The notes beneath the pieces were generated by a model. That model had not been told where the DNA came from and did not search any database. It saw only the letters and a list, made by a program, of their open reading frames with translations. The position numbers and the translations under genes are program-made. From the NCBI RefSeq assembly GCF_001625195.1, contig NC_054389.1, positions 744,001 to 808,000 of the forward strand: a stretch of 64,000 bases of DNA, read 5' to 3'. The DNA is from Drechmeria coniospora. Lineage: Eukaryota > Ascomycota > Sordariomycetes > Hypocreales > Ophiocordycipitaceae. Of this stretch, positions 10,792 through 20,794 are shown one piece after another; the first letter of the stretch is position 1, and each line of letters opens with the position of its first letter.

Positions 10792-12053
10792 CGTGGTCTG
10801 CTGAATCGAAGCCGTCGAGTCTGGGTGCAGGTTCGAACGCTCGTCGGAGGCTGGGCCCTGCACGAGGGCTAGCAAGTGTCCTCAAGCGACCGCCCGTTGT
10901 TCGGTTGCTGTCGCCGTGGAACATGCTCGTCAAAATGCTCGGAACCGATCTCTCGTGGTTTTAAATCATTTTGCTTGCGTCGTGTCGTATTTTCGATGCA
11001 TCCTCTCTCACACCGGTCGACCATTGCCCCGCCTTGAGTCGATATGATTCATACCCTAACGTGCATCAACGGTCTCCATACGGCATAGCTCGTTGGACGT
11101 GCATGCTGCCGACATTCCTGCTGTGTATAATACAAGTCTTACATTTCCCAGCAATATCGACACTGACACATGTCTTTGCGCCTTACTTGGTATACGGGTT
11201 GGGGCTGAGCCTGGCCGCCAAGGTGCTGCGGAACCATTGGCAGGCGAATGATGGCGACGATGAACGACGGCCCCCAAACTGTCAACGTGGGAGCTCGGTT
11301 GCAAAGAGATGATGCTTCTTCTTTCACCCTTATCCGTGAGAATATCAGGCTGCAAATACAACATGCACTTACATTCGCACATATGAGTAGGTCCTTGTCA
11401 AGATAGGGTGACCTCCTGACCGTACGCAGACGAACGATGGACATGGTGTGCATGTGCAGCAAGGAGTACGAAGTACAGTGCCAGCGCAGGTGATATACTT
11501 ACTAGTACTTAGAGTAATACTCCGTAATTACTGCGCGGAGTAAATGTGGATGAACCATCTACTGTATTCTAAAAAGTCAATATTAGTGGACTATCAGTGT
11601 ACAAGTACGTACTGTATTACTTGAAGGTGTACGGAGTACTCCGTACGGAGAGCCTGTGTTATAGTTGAACCAAGTATTTTCGGTTCGTCTTCTTACAGTA
11701 CATCAATGTACTCCGTACGCCGCACAGTACTAGGATAGTAGAAGCAAGTACTTACTCCGTCCTTGTACTCCGTACGGTACAGAGGAATTTCTTGGTATCG
11801 CTGTACTCCGTATATAGTATACTGGGTATTACGGAGCACAGCACCTAGAACTTACTTACAAATACTACCCAAGTCCTGTTACTGGTACGGGCGGGTGAGC
11901 TTGCGGGCTACCCAATCAACCGAAGCCAGCTCAAATAAAACCCCGGCAGACGCTTGCCTCGCCGCACGGCACATCCACCTACACCTACCTGTGCGTGCAT
12001 GCCGAGGGCAATCATCTCGTCCAAAGCCATCCACTGCTGTCGTCGCCTCCGAT
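10792..12053. other. Divergent intergenic region, rich in GTACGGAGTAC-type elements
   Basis: This spacer separates two divergent genes. From about 11470 to 11870 it is AT-richer and densely populated with TACTCCGTAC / GTACGGAGTAC elements, complete or partial, including a fused inverted pair at 11629-11645 and further copies near 11708, 11766 and 11804. The upstream in-frame extension of the G-patch frame through this stretch is not credible as coding. No RNA gene was seen. Confidence 0.7.
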
Positions 12054-12770
12054 ATGCGACGGACGAGGGAGCAAGACGATGAAGATGATGACATTCCTCT
12101 GCACCGCAAGAAACCATTCGGAGCTGGCCTGAAGCGGAAGCGAGTCGAGTTTGTGCCCGCCACCGATGCTGATTCCGGAATCTCGCCCTCTGGGTCGGCG
12201 GCGGCGGACAAAGGACTCGCCATCGGCGATCTCTATGCCAGAGTCGTCCTAGGCAACCGGTCCGCCTCCGGCTCCGGTTCCGTCTCCGGCACTGACGCGC
12301 AGGCAGCGACGGCGGGCGTGGAACTGGCGTCTGTTTGCTCCGTCTGCTCGCTCCCGATCACGACATCGATCCGGCAGCATGAAGCATCGCTCGCCCACCA
12401 GGTCAGCCTAGCGCACTCACACCCGCCCTCCGGTCTGGATCGAAGCCGTATGGGACTACGGGCGCTCCAGCTGCAAGGCTGGGACCCTGATGCGCGCCGC
12501 GGGCTCGGAGCAGAGGGCGATGGATTACGATTCCCCATCAAGGTTGCCGCCAAGGACGACCAGCTCGGCATCGGCGCCGCGTCACAGGCTCCGAACAAGG
12601 CCGATGGGAAACAGGACGTGTCGCAAGCACGGAGGCAAATGTCAGCCAAGGAGAGAAAGGCGTTGGCCTTGCAAGAGCGGCAAAAGGCCGACCGACTGCA
12701 AGCCGAGATGTACGGCAGCCTCGACGTCGAGAGCATTCTACGGGGGAACGGTGCCGACAATGACATCTAG
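12054..12770 (+). CDS. G-patch domain protein
   Basis: Predicted 238-residue intronless nuclear protein, probably acting in RNA processing or as a helicase cofactor. The N-terminus is acidic, followed by a basic patch (HRKKPFGAGLKRKRVEF, a possible nuclear signal). A putative small zinc-binding element has C95-x2-C98 and H109-x5-H115. Residues 131-175 (RSRMGLRALQLQGWDPDARRGLG ... DQLGIGA) match a divergent G-patch. A charged C-terminal helix (QARRQMSAKERKALALQERQ) is typical of fungal G-patch proteins of this kind. The start at 12054 is taken as the first ATG before recognisable sequence; the frame is open further upstream but is built of promoter-like sequence. The SEC1 gene follows on the same strand after a 1.5-kb spacer. 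Confidence 0.8.
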   Translation: MRRTREQDDEDDDIPLHRKKPFGAGLKRKRVEFVPATDADSGISPSGSAAADKGLAIGDLYARVVLGNRSASGSGSVSGTDAQAATAGVELASVCSVCSLPITTSIRQHEASLAHQVSLAHSHPPSGLDRSRMGLRALQLQGWDPDARRGLGAEGDGLRFPIKVAAKDDQLGIGAASQAPNKADGKQDVSQARRQMSAKERKALALQERQKADRLQAEMYGSLDVESILRGNGADNDI

Positions 12771-14261
12771 AATTTTTATACCCCGTCATGCTTGCAGCAA
12801 CTCATTCATTCACGCCGCCATCGGACCAAGGCAGCCGGCGCTTTGTCCTGCGGTGTTCTTTTCCTCTCCTATTCTGGCTCGATACCACCGCCCCCCTCTT
12901 CCCGTCGATGGCCTACAAGATGCACCTTGGTCGCTTGGAAACGCCTCACTGTGCCTTGTGCCCATTTCTCGTCGCCGCAAGTACCCCACGACGAACCACG
13001 GGGCAATCGCCAGATCACGGTGATGGTGCCCTTGGTCCTGCGGAACAGCGGACTCGGCTCCCCTACAAATCTCATCGGCGGCTATGGAAGACGCCACTAT
13101 GCGCTGCCCATGTCCTGAGCCGCAGAGGATGCTGGGCCTGCAGGGAGTGTGAAAAAAAAAAGAGCATGGTTTCGGAGTGTCGAACGCGTAATTCCATAAT
13201 AACTCTTACAATTCCTTCTTGACCTGCTTGCCCTGCGAGGGCACGTACAGATAACAGGCAGGTCAAAGAACGGATGAGGCTGTGTCGCCAGTTCACGACA
13301 ACTGATTCAGTGTTGAGACCAGACAAGCCGCATCAAACTATTTGGAATAGTAGTCGACTGGTGTGCGCTTGACAAGGTCGCCTGTAATTATACACCTGCA
13401 AGAAGCTTAATAGCTTGTCGGCATGCGGAAAGTCTTCACTTGCGTACGGAGTACTCCGTAATAGATACTACTAGGTATTATTTACTGTAATTACTTACTC
13501 CGGACTCTGTACTCCGCATGTTCTCCGTAATTAGTTGTACGTGTATTAATTACCGTAAAGTACATATTAGGCACACACGGAGTACTTACATGCACTGCAA
13601 GTACAGTACTTACATGCACCGCAAGTACAGTACTTACATGCACTGCAAGTACAGTACTTACATGCACTGCAATTACAGTACTTACACTAGTACTTGCTAA
13701 CATAAGTACAACCTATGCCGAGTAATAGTCCTACTGCCCGTCCATGCTTAAGTTGGTGGGTGTGCCGAACTTGCGTAGTCTTGATGTACCTGTACACGTA
13801 CTTGCGCTGCAGGTACATATTACCTCGCTCAAGTACCGTGCTCTGCAATGTACACACATGTACAGTACACTGCGCAACGCTGCTCGCACGAGTTCATGTG
13901 CTGTACAATGAATGGTACGTCCAAGATCATCGCCAGAGAGCTTCTCCGGCTCCACCGGCGCCAAACCGAGCGTCGTCTCGGCTTTGGCCGTTCGTTGATG
14001 GTGTCCTCTGCAACGCTATAGTGATGACCCCGCCAAATCTCGCCCAGACGTCATCATCCCGGACCTCACTACCTGCAGCCGCCGCCGCAGCAAGGCTCCA
14101 TCGTCCATCCTTTCTCTCCATCTTCTCCATCTTCTCCCCATCTTCTCTGTAGAATATCGCAGCTGCTTCCCCCCCTCTCCCCTCGTCGCCCCGCCGCCTG
14201 CCCTTGATCGTCGACCGCCCGTCACCCTCGGCTCGCTCGCTCAGCAGGCTCGAAACCGTCT
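12771..14261. other. Intergenic region upstream of SEC1
   Basis: No gene is supported. It contains a GTACGGAGTACTCCGTA cluster at 13444, the 24-bp minisatellite at 13581-13690, many GTAC-containing words between 13440 and 13920, and a pyrimidine-rich segment at about 14090-14190 (TCTCCATCTTCTCCATC) just before the SEC1 start, a usual fungal promoter or leader feature. Confidence 0.65.
13581..13690. repeat. 24-bp minisatellite, 4 copies plus a partial
   Basis: Units begin AGTACTTACATGCA and end GCAAGTAC; the second copy has ACC for ACT and the fourth AAT for AAG. Each unit starts and ends with a piece of the AGTAC/GTAC words seen in the dispersed 11-mer, so the array probably grew out of such a site. 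There are no spacers, so it is not a CRISPR-like array. Confidence 0.85.
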
Positions 14262-16678
14262 ATGATGGGGCTGTCTGTGATCCAAGAGCAGCATGATGGT
14301 ACGCCGCATCAGCCTCGGTCTCGGTCTCGATCTCGCGTCATGCATTGGCTAACCCCGACGTTCAGTCATCCTCCAGGAGATCAAGAACATCACGCAAGGC
14401 GACGTGCGTACCGACCCCCCAGGCTCAGCCTCGCCCGACGACCAGATGGCTAACGAGGGAAGTCGACAGTGGAAATGCTTGGTAATTGATGAGACCTCCC
14501 AGAAGATCCTCGACAATGCCGTCAAGGAAGATGATATCCTCAACAACAATATCGCCAGTCCGTTCTGTCCCCGGTGACCCTGCAATTCTGCCGCCGACCG
14601 CCCGCTGACTTGCCTTTGCCAGCCATCGAACGCATCGAGGACCGTCGCGAACCCAACCCCGACATGGATGCCATATACCTGCTCACCCCGCAGCCTCACA
14701 TCGTCGACTGCCTCCTCGCCGACTTTGACCGTCGACGCTACCGCAGGGCCTACTTGCTGTGGACCTCCCTCCTGAACCCCAACCTGCGGAGACGGCTCGA
14801 CGACTTCCCAGCCATCAGGCAACTGCGCGCAAGCTCCAAGACGCTCTTCATCGATTTTTATCCCCGAGAATCTCACCTCGTCACGTTTCGCGACCCCTGG
14901 AGCTTCCCGATGCTCTACCATCCGTCCTGCAACCCATTGGTTCCCAAGCATATGCAAGCCATGGCTCAGCGGGCAAGTCAAACGATGCCCTGCGTCAGAT
15001 CCGCGGCACTTGCGCTGACCATGGAGCCCATTAGATTGCCGGCATCTGCATAACGCTGGGTGAATACCCCAAAGTCCGATATTACCGGCCCAAGAACGCC
15101 TTCCATGAGGCTTGCGTTCTATCATCACACCTCGCGAGGTTCGTGCAGGAGGAGCTGGACGGTTATGCACAGTGGGATCCCAATTTCCCACCACCGTCGA
15201 ACCGACCGCAGGCCAACCTCATCATCACCGACCGTTCCATGGACCTCATGGCCCCTCTGATCCATGAGTTTTCCTACCAGGCCATGGCACATGACGTCCT
15301 TCCCATCAAGGAGGCCGACAAGGTAACCTTCCACACCACCATCAACCAGGGCACGCGAGAGGAGGAGGAAAAGGATATGGAACTTGGCGAAAAGGACAAA
15401 ATATGGGTGGATAATCGGCATCGGCACATGAAGGACACCATCGACCAACTCATGGGCGACTTTCAAAAGTTCCTTGACCAGAACCCCCACTTTACCGACG
15501 AAAACGCCGATGCGACGAATCTGGGCGCCATCAGGGACATGCTGGCGGGCCTCCCGCAGTTTCAGGAGATGAAGGAAGCCTACTCGCTCCATCTCACCAT
15601 GGCGCAGGAGTGCATGAACAAGTTCCAGCACAACAAGCTGCTCGACATTGCCTCGATCGAGCAGACCCTGTCCACCGGGCTCGACGAAGATTTTAGGAAA
15701 CCGAAGAACATGCTCGAGTCGACGGTGCGCCTGCTGGACGACGACGCCATCATGCCATCCGATCGTCTGCGTCTCATCATAACATACATTCTCTACCGTG
15801 GCGGTGTCATCACGGAGGATATACAGAAGCTGCTGACGCACGCATCCCTGCCACCCCATGACGCAGAGGCGCTGACCAACATGGAGCTCCTCGGCGGCAA
15901 AACATCGCACGCCCTGAAGCAGCCGCGACAACCACTGCAGCCGCTGTTTCCCATCGATCCGAAGACGGCCCAGACGAGCGAGGAATACAGCCTCTCTCGG
16001 TTCGAACCGGCGCTCAAGTCGATGCTGGAAGCCCTCGTCAAGGGAACCTTGGACCAAGTCGTTTTCCCATACGTGAAGCCCCCGCTGGACCCTAACGAGG
16101 ACCTGCTGGCTGCACAGGGGGGCTCGCTGCGGGCAGGTCGGCCGAATTGGGCTGCCGCTGGTCGCCGACCGCCGGAAAATCGACAGCGCATCATCGTCTT
16201 CATGGCGGGCGGAGCCACCTACAGCGAAAGCCGTGCCTGTTACGAAGTGAGCAGGGAACGGAGCCGAGACATCGTTCTCGCCACTTCACACATGCTCACG
16301 CCGCAGCTCTTCGTCCGTCAGGTGGCCGATCTCAGCCGCGACAAGAGACATCTTGACCTTCCCATGGAGCGCCCCAAGCCTCGCGCTCCAGCACACCTCT
16401 TTGAGCGCCCCGCGCCACCCCCCGTCCGGCATCCGTCGCCGGGCCACGGCGCGCCTCCGCGAACTGCGGCCGGTGCAGTCCCAGGGGGTCGAACCCTTCC
16501 GCCTCCTCCTGGAGGACTTCCCAACCGACCGGCCCCCCCGCCTGGGCCTGCCTTGCCGCCTACGCAGTCGATGGCTTCCATGAACCTCCACTCGGCGCCT
16601 CCCACTCTGGTGAAGAAGGATGATGGCAAGAATCACAAGGAGAAGAAGCGCAGGAACTTTCTGGGTATGAAGAAGTAG
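14262..16678 (+). CDS. SEC1: Sec1/Munc18-family protein Sec1 (exocytic SNARE regulator)
   Basis: Predicted 718-residue Sec1, which binds syntaxin/SNARE complexes at the plasma membrane and acts in exocytosis and hyphal growth. Exons are 14262-14298, 14366-14403, 14470-14557, 14623-14972 and 15035-16678. Introns are 62-67 nt with CTRAC-type branch points. Intron 4 (14973-15034) has a GCAAGT donor, a GC-AG intron. Recognisable order: VILQEIKNITQGDWKCLVID, DAIYLLTPQ, FIDFYPRE, ITLGEYPKVRYY, then QANLIITDRSMDLMAPLIHEFSYQAMAHDVL, the syntaxin-binding core, and IIVFMAGGATYSE with IVLATSHMLTPQLF. The last 130 residues are proline-rich and end in a lysine/arginine-rich tail, an extension common in filamentous fungi. 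Two consecutive ATGs start the frame (14262 and 14265). Confidence 0.93.
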
Positions 16679-17349
16679 GGCTCTTTACGCACGACCCGGC
16701 ATACGCGTTCCTCGTCGCGACAGCTCCAGGTCGCACAAGGCCAAGAAGAGAAGGCGTCATCGGTTCAGGATAGATTGAGCGAGTGAATTGTCTCCACGAC
16801 TCTGGGGGGCCGAATAACCACACTCCAGCTGCGAGGTTGCACGAGGGAGTTGGCCCTTTTTTTCAAATAGATGATCCAATACGATGATTGAGTAGCGTGG
16901 CGTTTATGGACATGTGCTCGCGCGTCTACAAAGTTGTTGACCCGAGATAGTGGGGGACGAAGGCTAAAGGGGGGTCGGCGTCTGGTTACAAGTGTATCGA
17001 TGCAATGTCCTGTCATGCTGCCAGCAAACTCTACAACATGGCATACATAAGGACAATCACCGCAGGCTAGCCGAATACGCACACACAGCTGGCCTCTTTC
17101 ATTTATATACCATTCCACTGGCTTTCTGGGAGCAATACATGATCCGCCCAACAACTTCCGAGCGACGTAGAAGTCAGGGGCGGCTATGTGAAAGTCAAAG
17201 CTCGTTGAGACGGCACTGGCGCCGTGCTGGCACACCGGGACAAAGCGAATGTCTGGCGCTCCGATTCCACCTTCCACGCCCAACTGCTGCTGTCGTCTAC
17301 CCGCAGCATGGCTGTTCTAGAATATGGTGAATCTAGAGCCCCGACTCCT
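16679..17349. other. Convergent 3' intergenic region
   Basis: The spacer lies between the 3' ends of SEC1 and the 4E-T-like gene. No domain or repeat was recognised; the short open frames on both strands are unremarkable. Confidence 0.6.
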
Positions 17350-19563
17350 CTAAGGCCGGCCATAGCTTGCTCCACGGTTACCGGGGGGAGGCATGCCACG
17401 TGCTTCAAAGGGTGGTCCGGTGAAGCCGTGCGAGTCTGGGCCGGGAGGCCCATTAAACCCAGCTAGGCCCGGGGGCATGAAGCCTTGCGGTGGCGGGCCA
17501 GCGAAGAAGCCCGGTGGTGGCAGCGGCATGTTGCGAGGCGGCATCCCGCTCATGGCTTCCGGCGGAGGAGGCATGGCCCCGGGAGGAAAGTTGGGAGGAA
17601 ACATGTGCGGCACGGGCATGCTGCGACCCAGCCCGGCGGCCAATCCAGGTGGCGGACCCATCGGCGGGCGCTGCTGAGGCGGCGGCATCTGCCCTCTTGC
17701 CATCCATTCGGGAGGCATCTGGTCCAAACCAGGTGGAGGCATAGGCCGCTGCAAGATCTGAGGAGTTTGGCCCTGTCGCTGATCCGGGTCCGCATGGAAG
17801 GATTCGTCCATGAGAAATCCGGGTGGCGGCTGAGGTCGTCCCTGGCGCGGGGCTTGACGGTTCTCCCTGCCTGGAAACTCGGGCTCGCGTTCGCCGTAGG
17901 GAGCCATGGGCGGCGGCGGCTTCTGGGGCTGCTGCGCCTGCTGCAGGCGTGCCTGCAGGTCCGAATGCTGCAGGTCGGAGGCAGGTCTCATGAGGTTCAT
18001 GAGGAACTCGGTGTTGCTGGTGTTTCGAACCGTGTTCGGATCGACCCGCATCGACCCCTGGCTACTAACCCGGTTGTGATGGCCAACGAGGTCTTGCAGC
18101 AGCTGGTCGGGGCGGGTGCCCTGGGGTTGCGGCTGAGGAGTAAGGATATCTCGGGGTTGCTGAGCTGGAGGGTGGTTGGCCGGAGGACCATCGCGTCGCT
18201 CGGCGCCAAACTGCTGGGGAGGCTCCGCCTGTCCGGCCTGCTTCCCCATCTCCATAGGGTTGCGCTGTGGGGGAGCAGAAAAGGGAGGCGCCTCTGGCGG
18301 TGTGGCGGCCAGGCTCTGCTTCTGCAACTTGGCAAGGAGCTGCTGGAAGGCTTGGCGTTCCTCCTCGGGCGCGCCAGCGGTCCCCGGCGGCTGACCTGCT
18401 CCGGCCATTGCGGAGAGCAGGCTGGCAGGCGGTCCGGCGAGAGGCGTGGCGGCCTCGGTCCTTGACCGGCCATCGGGCTGGGGCTGGGCAAAGAAGGAAG
18501 TGAAGCGCGAGGACTTGCCGGCCGCCTTCGCTTTGCTGCTCGCGTCCGTCTGCTCGGGCGGACTCGTGACTTCCATGTTCGGGGTGGAACCAAAGGCCAT
18601 GAAGAACTTGTCAGGTGCGTCGGCGGCGGACGAGGATGCTGCTTGAGGCTTCGAAGGGTCGACGGCGGCCTCGGTTGGGGCGGGAGGACCCCTTGCGGCA
18701 GGAGAATTACCGCTCTTAGCGGCCTTCATCTGCTCCATCCATTTCTGGAAGTCTTGCTGCGTGTGGGCTTCCCGCTGGTCCACCTGAGGCTCGTCGAGCC
18801 ACTCGGGCTCACGCTCGACCCTCTGATCTCGGTCACGGCCCCAGCGTCTGTCGGTGGTCCTGCCGGCGGGACGGTCGTCCGAGGCGTCGGCGTCACGATC
18901 ACGATCGCGCCAGCTTTTTGTTCGGTCGCGGTCACGCTTCTCCGTCGCGGCGGGAGCTTCCTTGGCATCATTGCCTGATCGCCAGGTGTCGAGCTTGTTT
19001 CTCGTCGTTCCATTGCGTGGGCGGCTGTCGGAATCGGCACCATCCTTGTCTCGATTGCCACCGTCCAAGGTTCTCGTTTGACGATCTCGCGTCGCGTCTC
19101 TATCGTCCCGATCCTTCTGGGAGCGTCTGTCATCCCGGAAGTTGCCGCCCATCTTGCCGTGAAAGCGCTCGGCGCCATCGGTACCGAAACTCTTGCGAGG
19201 CTTCACGGTGCTCCAGCCATCGCTGTCCTGGTCAGCATCGCCGCGGCGGATCGGCGTCCGTCCGTCACGCAGTCGATCGGCATCAACTTCACCGCTTCGG
19301 ACTCGAAGACCAGCCCGACCCTGTCCGTCGGATTCCTTGCCACCCTTATCATTGTCCGAGGACTTTATGCCTCGCGCGGAGGCAAACGCGGTGCGGGGTG
19401 GGCCAAAGACAATTTCATCGGGGTCTTGAGGGGGTCGGTTAGCACGGCACGTCAAGCTACAGGTGGGAGTTGGCCGCAGGGTGGCACGTACTACCGGTGT
19501 TGCGCGATACCTGGCGATCGACGGCGGAGCGTCGGTTGCCTTGGTCGAGAAGCGAGACGTCAT
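17350..19563 (-). CDS. Proline/arginine-rich protein resembling fungal eIF4E-transporter (4E-T) proteins
   Basis: Predicted 737-residue, mostly disordered cytoplasmic protein, read as one exon. Features in order: an N-terminal MTSRFSTKATDAPPSIARY; DPDEIVFGPPRTAF; an Arg/Asp-rich stretch (DRDRTKSWRDRDRDAD); EPEWLDEP at about residue 250; QQDFQKWMEQMKA; SRFTSFF at about 350; a Gln-rich middle; and a long Pro/Met/Gly-rich tail (MPPPG repeats). EPEW and SRF-x2-F motifs in this order recall metazoan 4E-T, which links eIF4E to decapping factors; that assignment is inference from motif memory. The classical YxxxxL-phi site is not evident, and an intron near 19460-19520 could hide or alter it: a GTATCG donor, a GTACGT donor and a CTAAC branch all lie there, but only a 54-nt GTATCG-GTAG intron keeps the frame. 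The open frame runs to 19695 without ATG; ATGs are at 19581 and 19563. Confidence 0.6.
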   Translation of the reverse strand: MTSRFSTKATDAPPSIARYRATPVVRATLRPTPTCSLTCRANRPPQDPDEIVFGPPRTAFASARGIKSSDNDKGGKESDGQGRAGLRVRSGEVDADRLRDGRTPIRRGDADQDSDGWSTVKPRKSFGTDGAERFHGKMGGNFRDDRRSQKDRDDRDATRDRQTRTLDGGNRDKDGADSDSRPRNGTTRNKLDTWRSGNDAKEAPAATEKRDRDRTKSWRDRDRDADASDDRPAGRTTDRRWGRDRDQRVEREPEWLDEPQVDQREAHTQQDFQKWMEQMKAAKSGNSPAARGPPAPTEAAVDPSKPQAASSSAADAPDKFFMAFGSTPNMEVTSPPEQTDASSKAKAAGKSSRFTSFFAQPQPDGRSRTEAATPLAGPPASLLSAMAGAGQPPGTAGAPEEERQAFQQLLAKLQKQSLAATPPEAPPFSAPPQRNPMEMGKQAGQAEPPQQFGAERRDGPPANHPPAQQPRDILTPQPQPQGTRPDQLLQDLVGHHNRVSSQGSMRVDPNTVRNTSNTEFLMNLMRPASDLQHSDLQARLQQAQQPQKPPPPMAPYGEREPEFPGRENRQAPRQGRPQPPPGFLMDESFHADPDQRQGQTPQILQRPMPPPGLDQMPPEWMARGQMPPPQQRPPMGPPPGLAAGLGRSMPVPHMFPPNFPPGAMPPPPEAMSGMPPRNMPLPPPGFFAGPPPQGFMPPGLAGFNGPPGPDSHGFTGPPFEARGMPPPGNRGASYGRP

Positions 19564-20794
19564 TCGTACGGGACCTGTCATTTGTCGTTCTGTTTTGAGC
19601 ACGGAGCTGTTCAAGCGGTGCACTGCGGCATGAATCGTTAGCCAACCGTGGCGGCTGGGCGAAAGGTGCGAGGCGACCCGACTCACCCCATCCACTCGTC
19701 CGTCGGGGGCAAGTTATCTGGTCGGGTGCATAGTGGCGAATCCCGCAGGTGCAGCAGAAAATCTGCTGAGTATCGAAAGGCCATATCAGGGCGGTGAGGC
19801 TGTGATGCCCATCGGTAAACGTGGCCCGTCACAACAGCAGAAGGTGTCGGAAAGGATGATGTGTGGTGACGGACGTTTAGGTAATACTTGGTTGCTTGTT
19901 AGGCTGCCAGCTGCAGGAAGGGCTGTGGCCTGGCTGCGGCCGCAAAGTAAGTGGGTTCGGAATCGGAAAAATGTGCCGGGAAGCACTCGCGACGAAGGTG
20001 CCTCTGTCGAATTTCCGGCGGACGCTTGACACGCCCTACGAGCCCTGTACGGCCTACTGTAATTCTCCGCAGGGCAGCCTTCATTAGCGTGCTCCAAGCC
20101 TGCAACATCGCAGGTCACATCATTGAGGGGCTAGCGGCCAGCAAGACATACTGTAGGAAGCAGGAATCCATAGGAGGATGCATCCATCTTTCCACCGCTG
20201 CAGTCACCAACCCTACGTACGCAAGTTCTGGTTCGCAAGTTCTGGTTCGCAAGTTCTCTCGCCTTCTTTCTTCGTACTGATCATCGCCAAGAAAGGCTAT
20301 TAGGGTATGACGGCTACTTTACTTGCGCAGATGCACGAACAAGTGGAATATGCCAAGTCGAGGACGATCCCCGCTGCACTGCAATTGCTGCACACACCTC
20401 CTAGGTGGCCAGTTGCTCATGCCTCCGTAGTACTCATGTGCCTGTTCCTAGCAATGCGAATGCTCCCTGTCGTTCTCCTTGGACGTGCATGTGTTTGGAA
20501 TCATTTGGTGATTTGTAGCTTTTTCGGCAACAGTGTTGGCGAACCTTATCCTTACGTGTCCCTACGAGGCAAGGCAGCCGCTGCGGCCGTCATGTCACAT
20601 GCCATACCGGAAAGGGCCTCTCACACGGTTTGCCATTGCTACTTATCTGGTGTGGGCGACGAAGAAGGGTACGACTAGAAATAGCAAGTGCGGGATGAAC
20701 GAGACTGGTCCCCAACGAATCTGACTGCTGGCGACTCGGGAATTGCCATCGGGAATTGCCACGAGCCAACGCATGCGCCTCGATCTTGGCTTCC
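19564..20794. other. Intergenic region between two minus-strand genes
   Basis: It contains the promoter of the 4E-T-like gene and the 3' region of the Ecm4-like gene. A short triplicated segment (GTTCGCAAGTTCT) occurs at about 20228-20260. No coding sequence or structured RNA was identified. Confidence 0.6.

Noticed and set aside
10792..10875. N-terminal extension of the glycosyltransferase to 10875
   Set aside because: The codon at 10875 is TTG. The first ATG in frame is at 10791 and gives a family-like N-terminus.
13581..13690. CRISPR-like appearance of the 24-bp repeats
   Set aside because: Copies are directly adjacent with no unique spacers, and this is a eukaryotic sequence.
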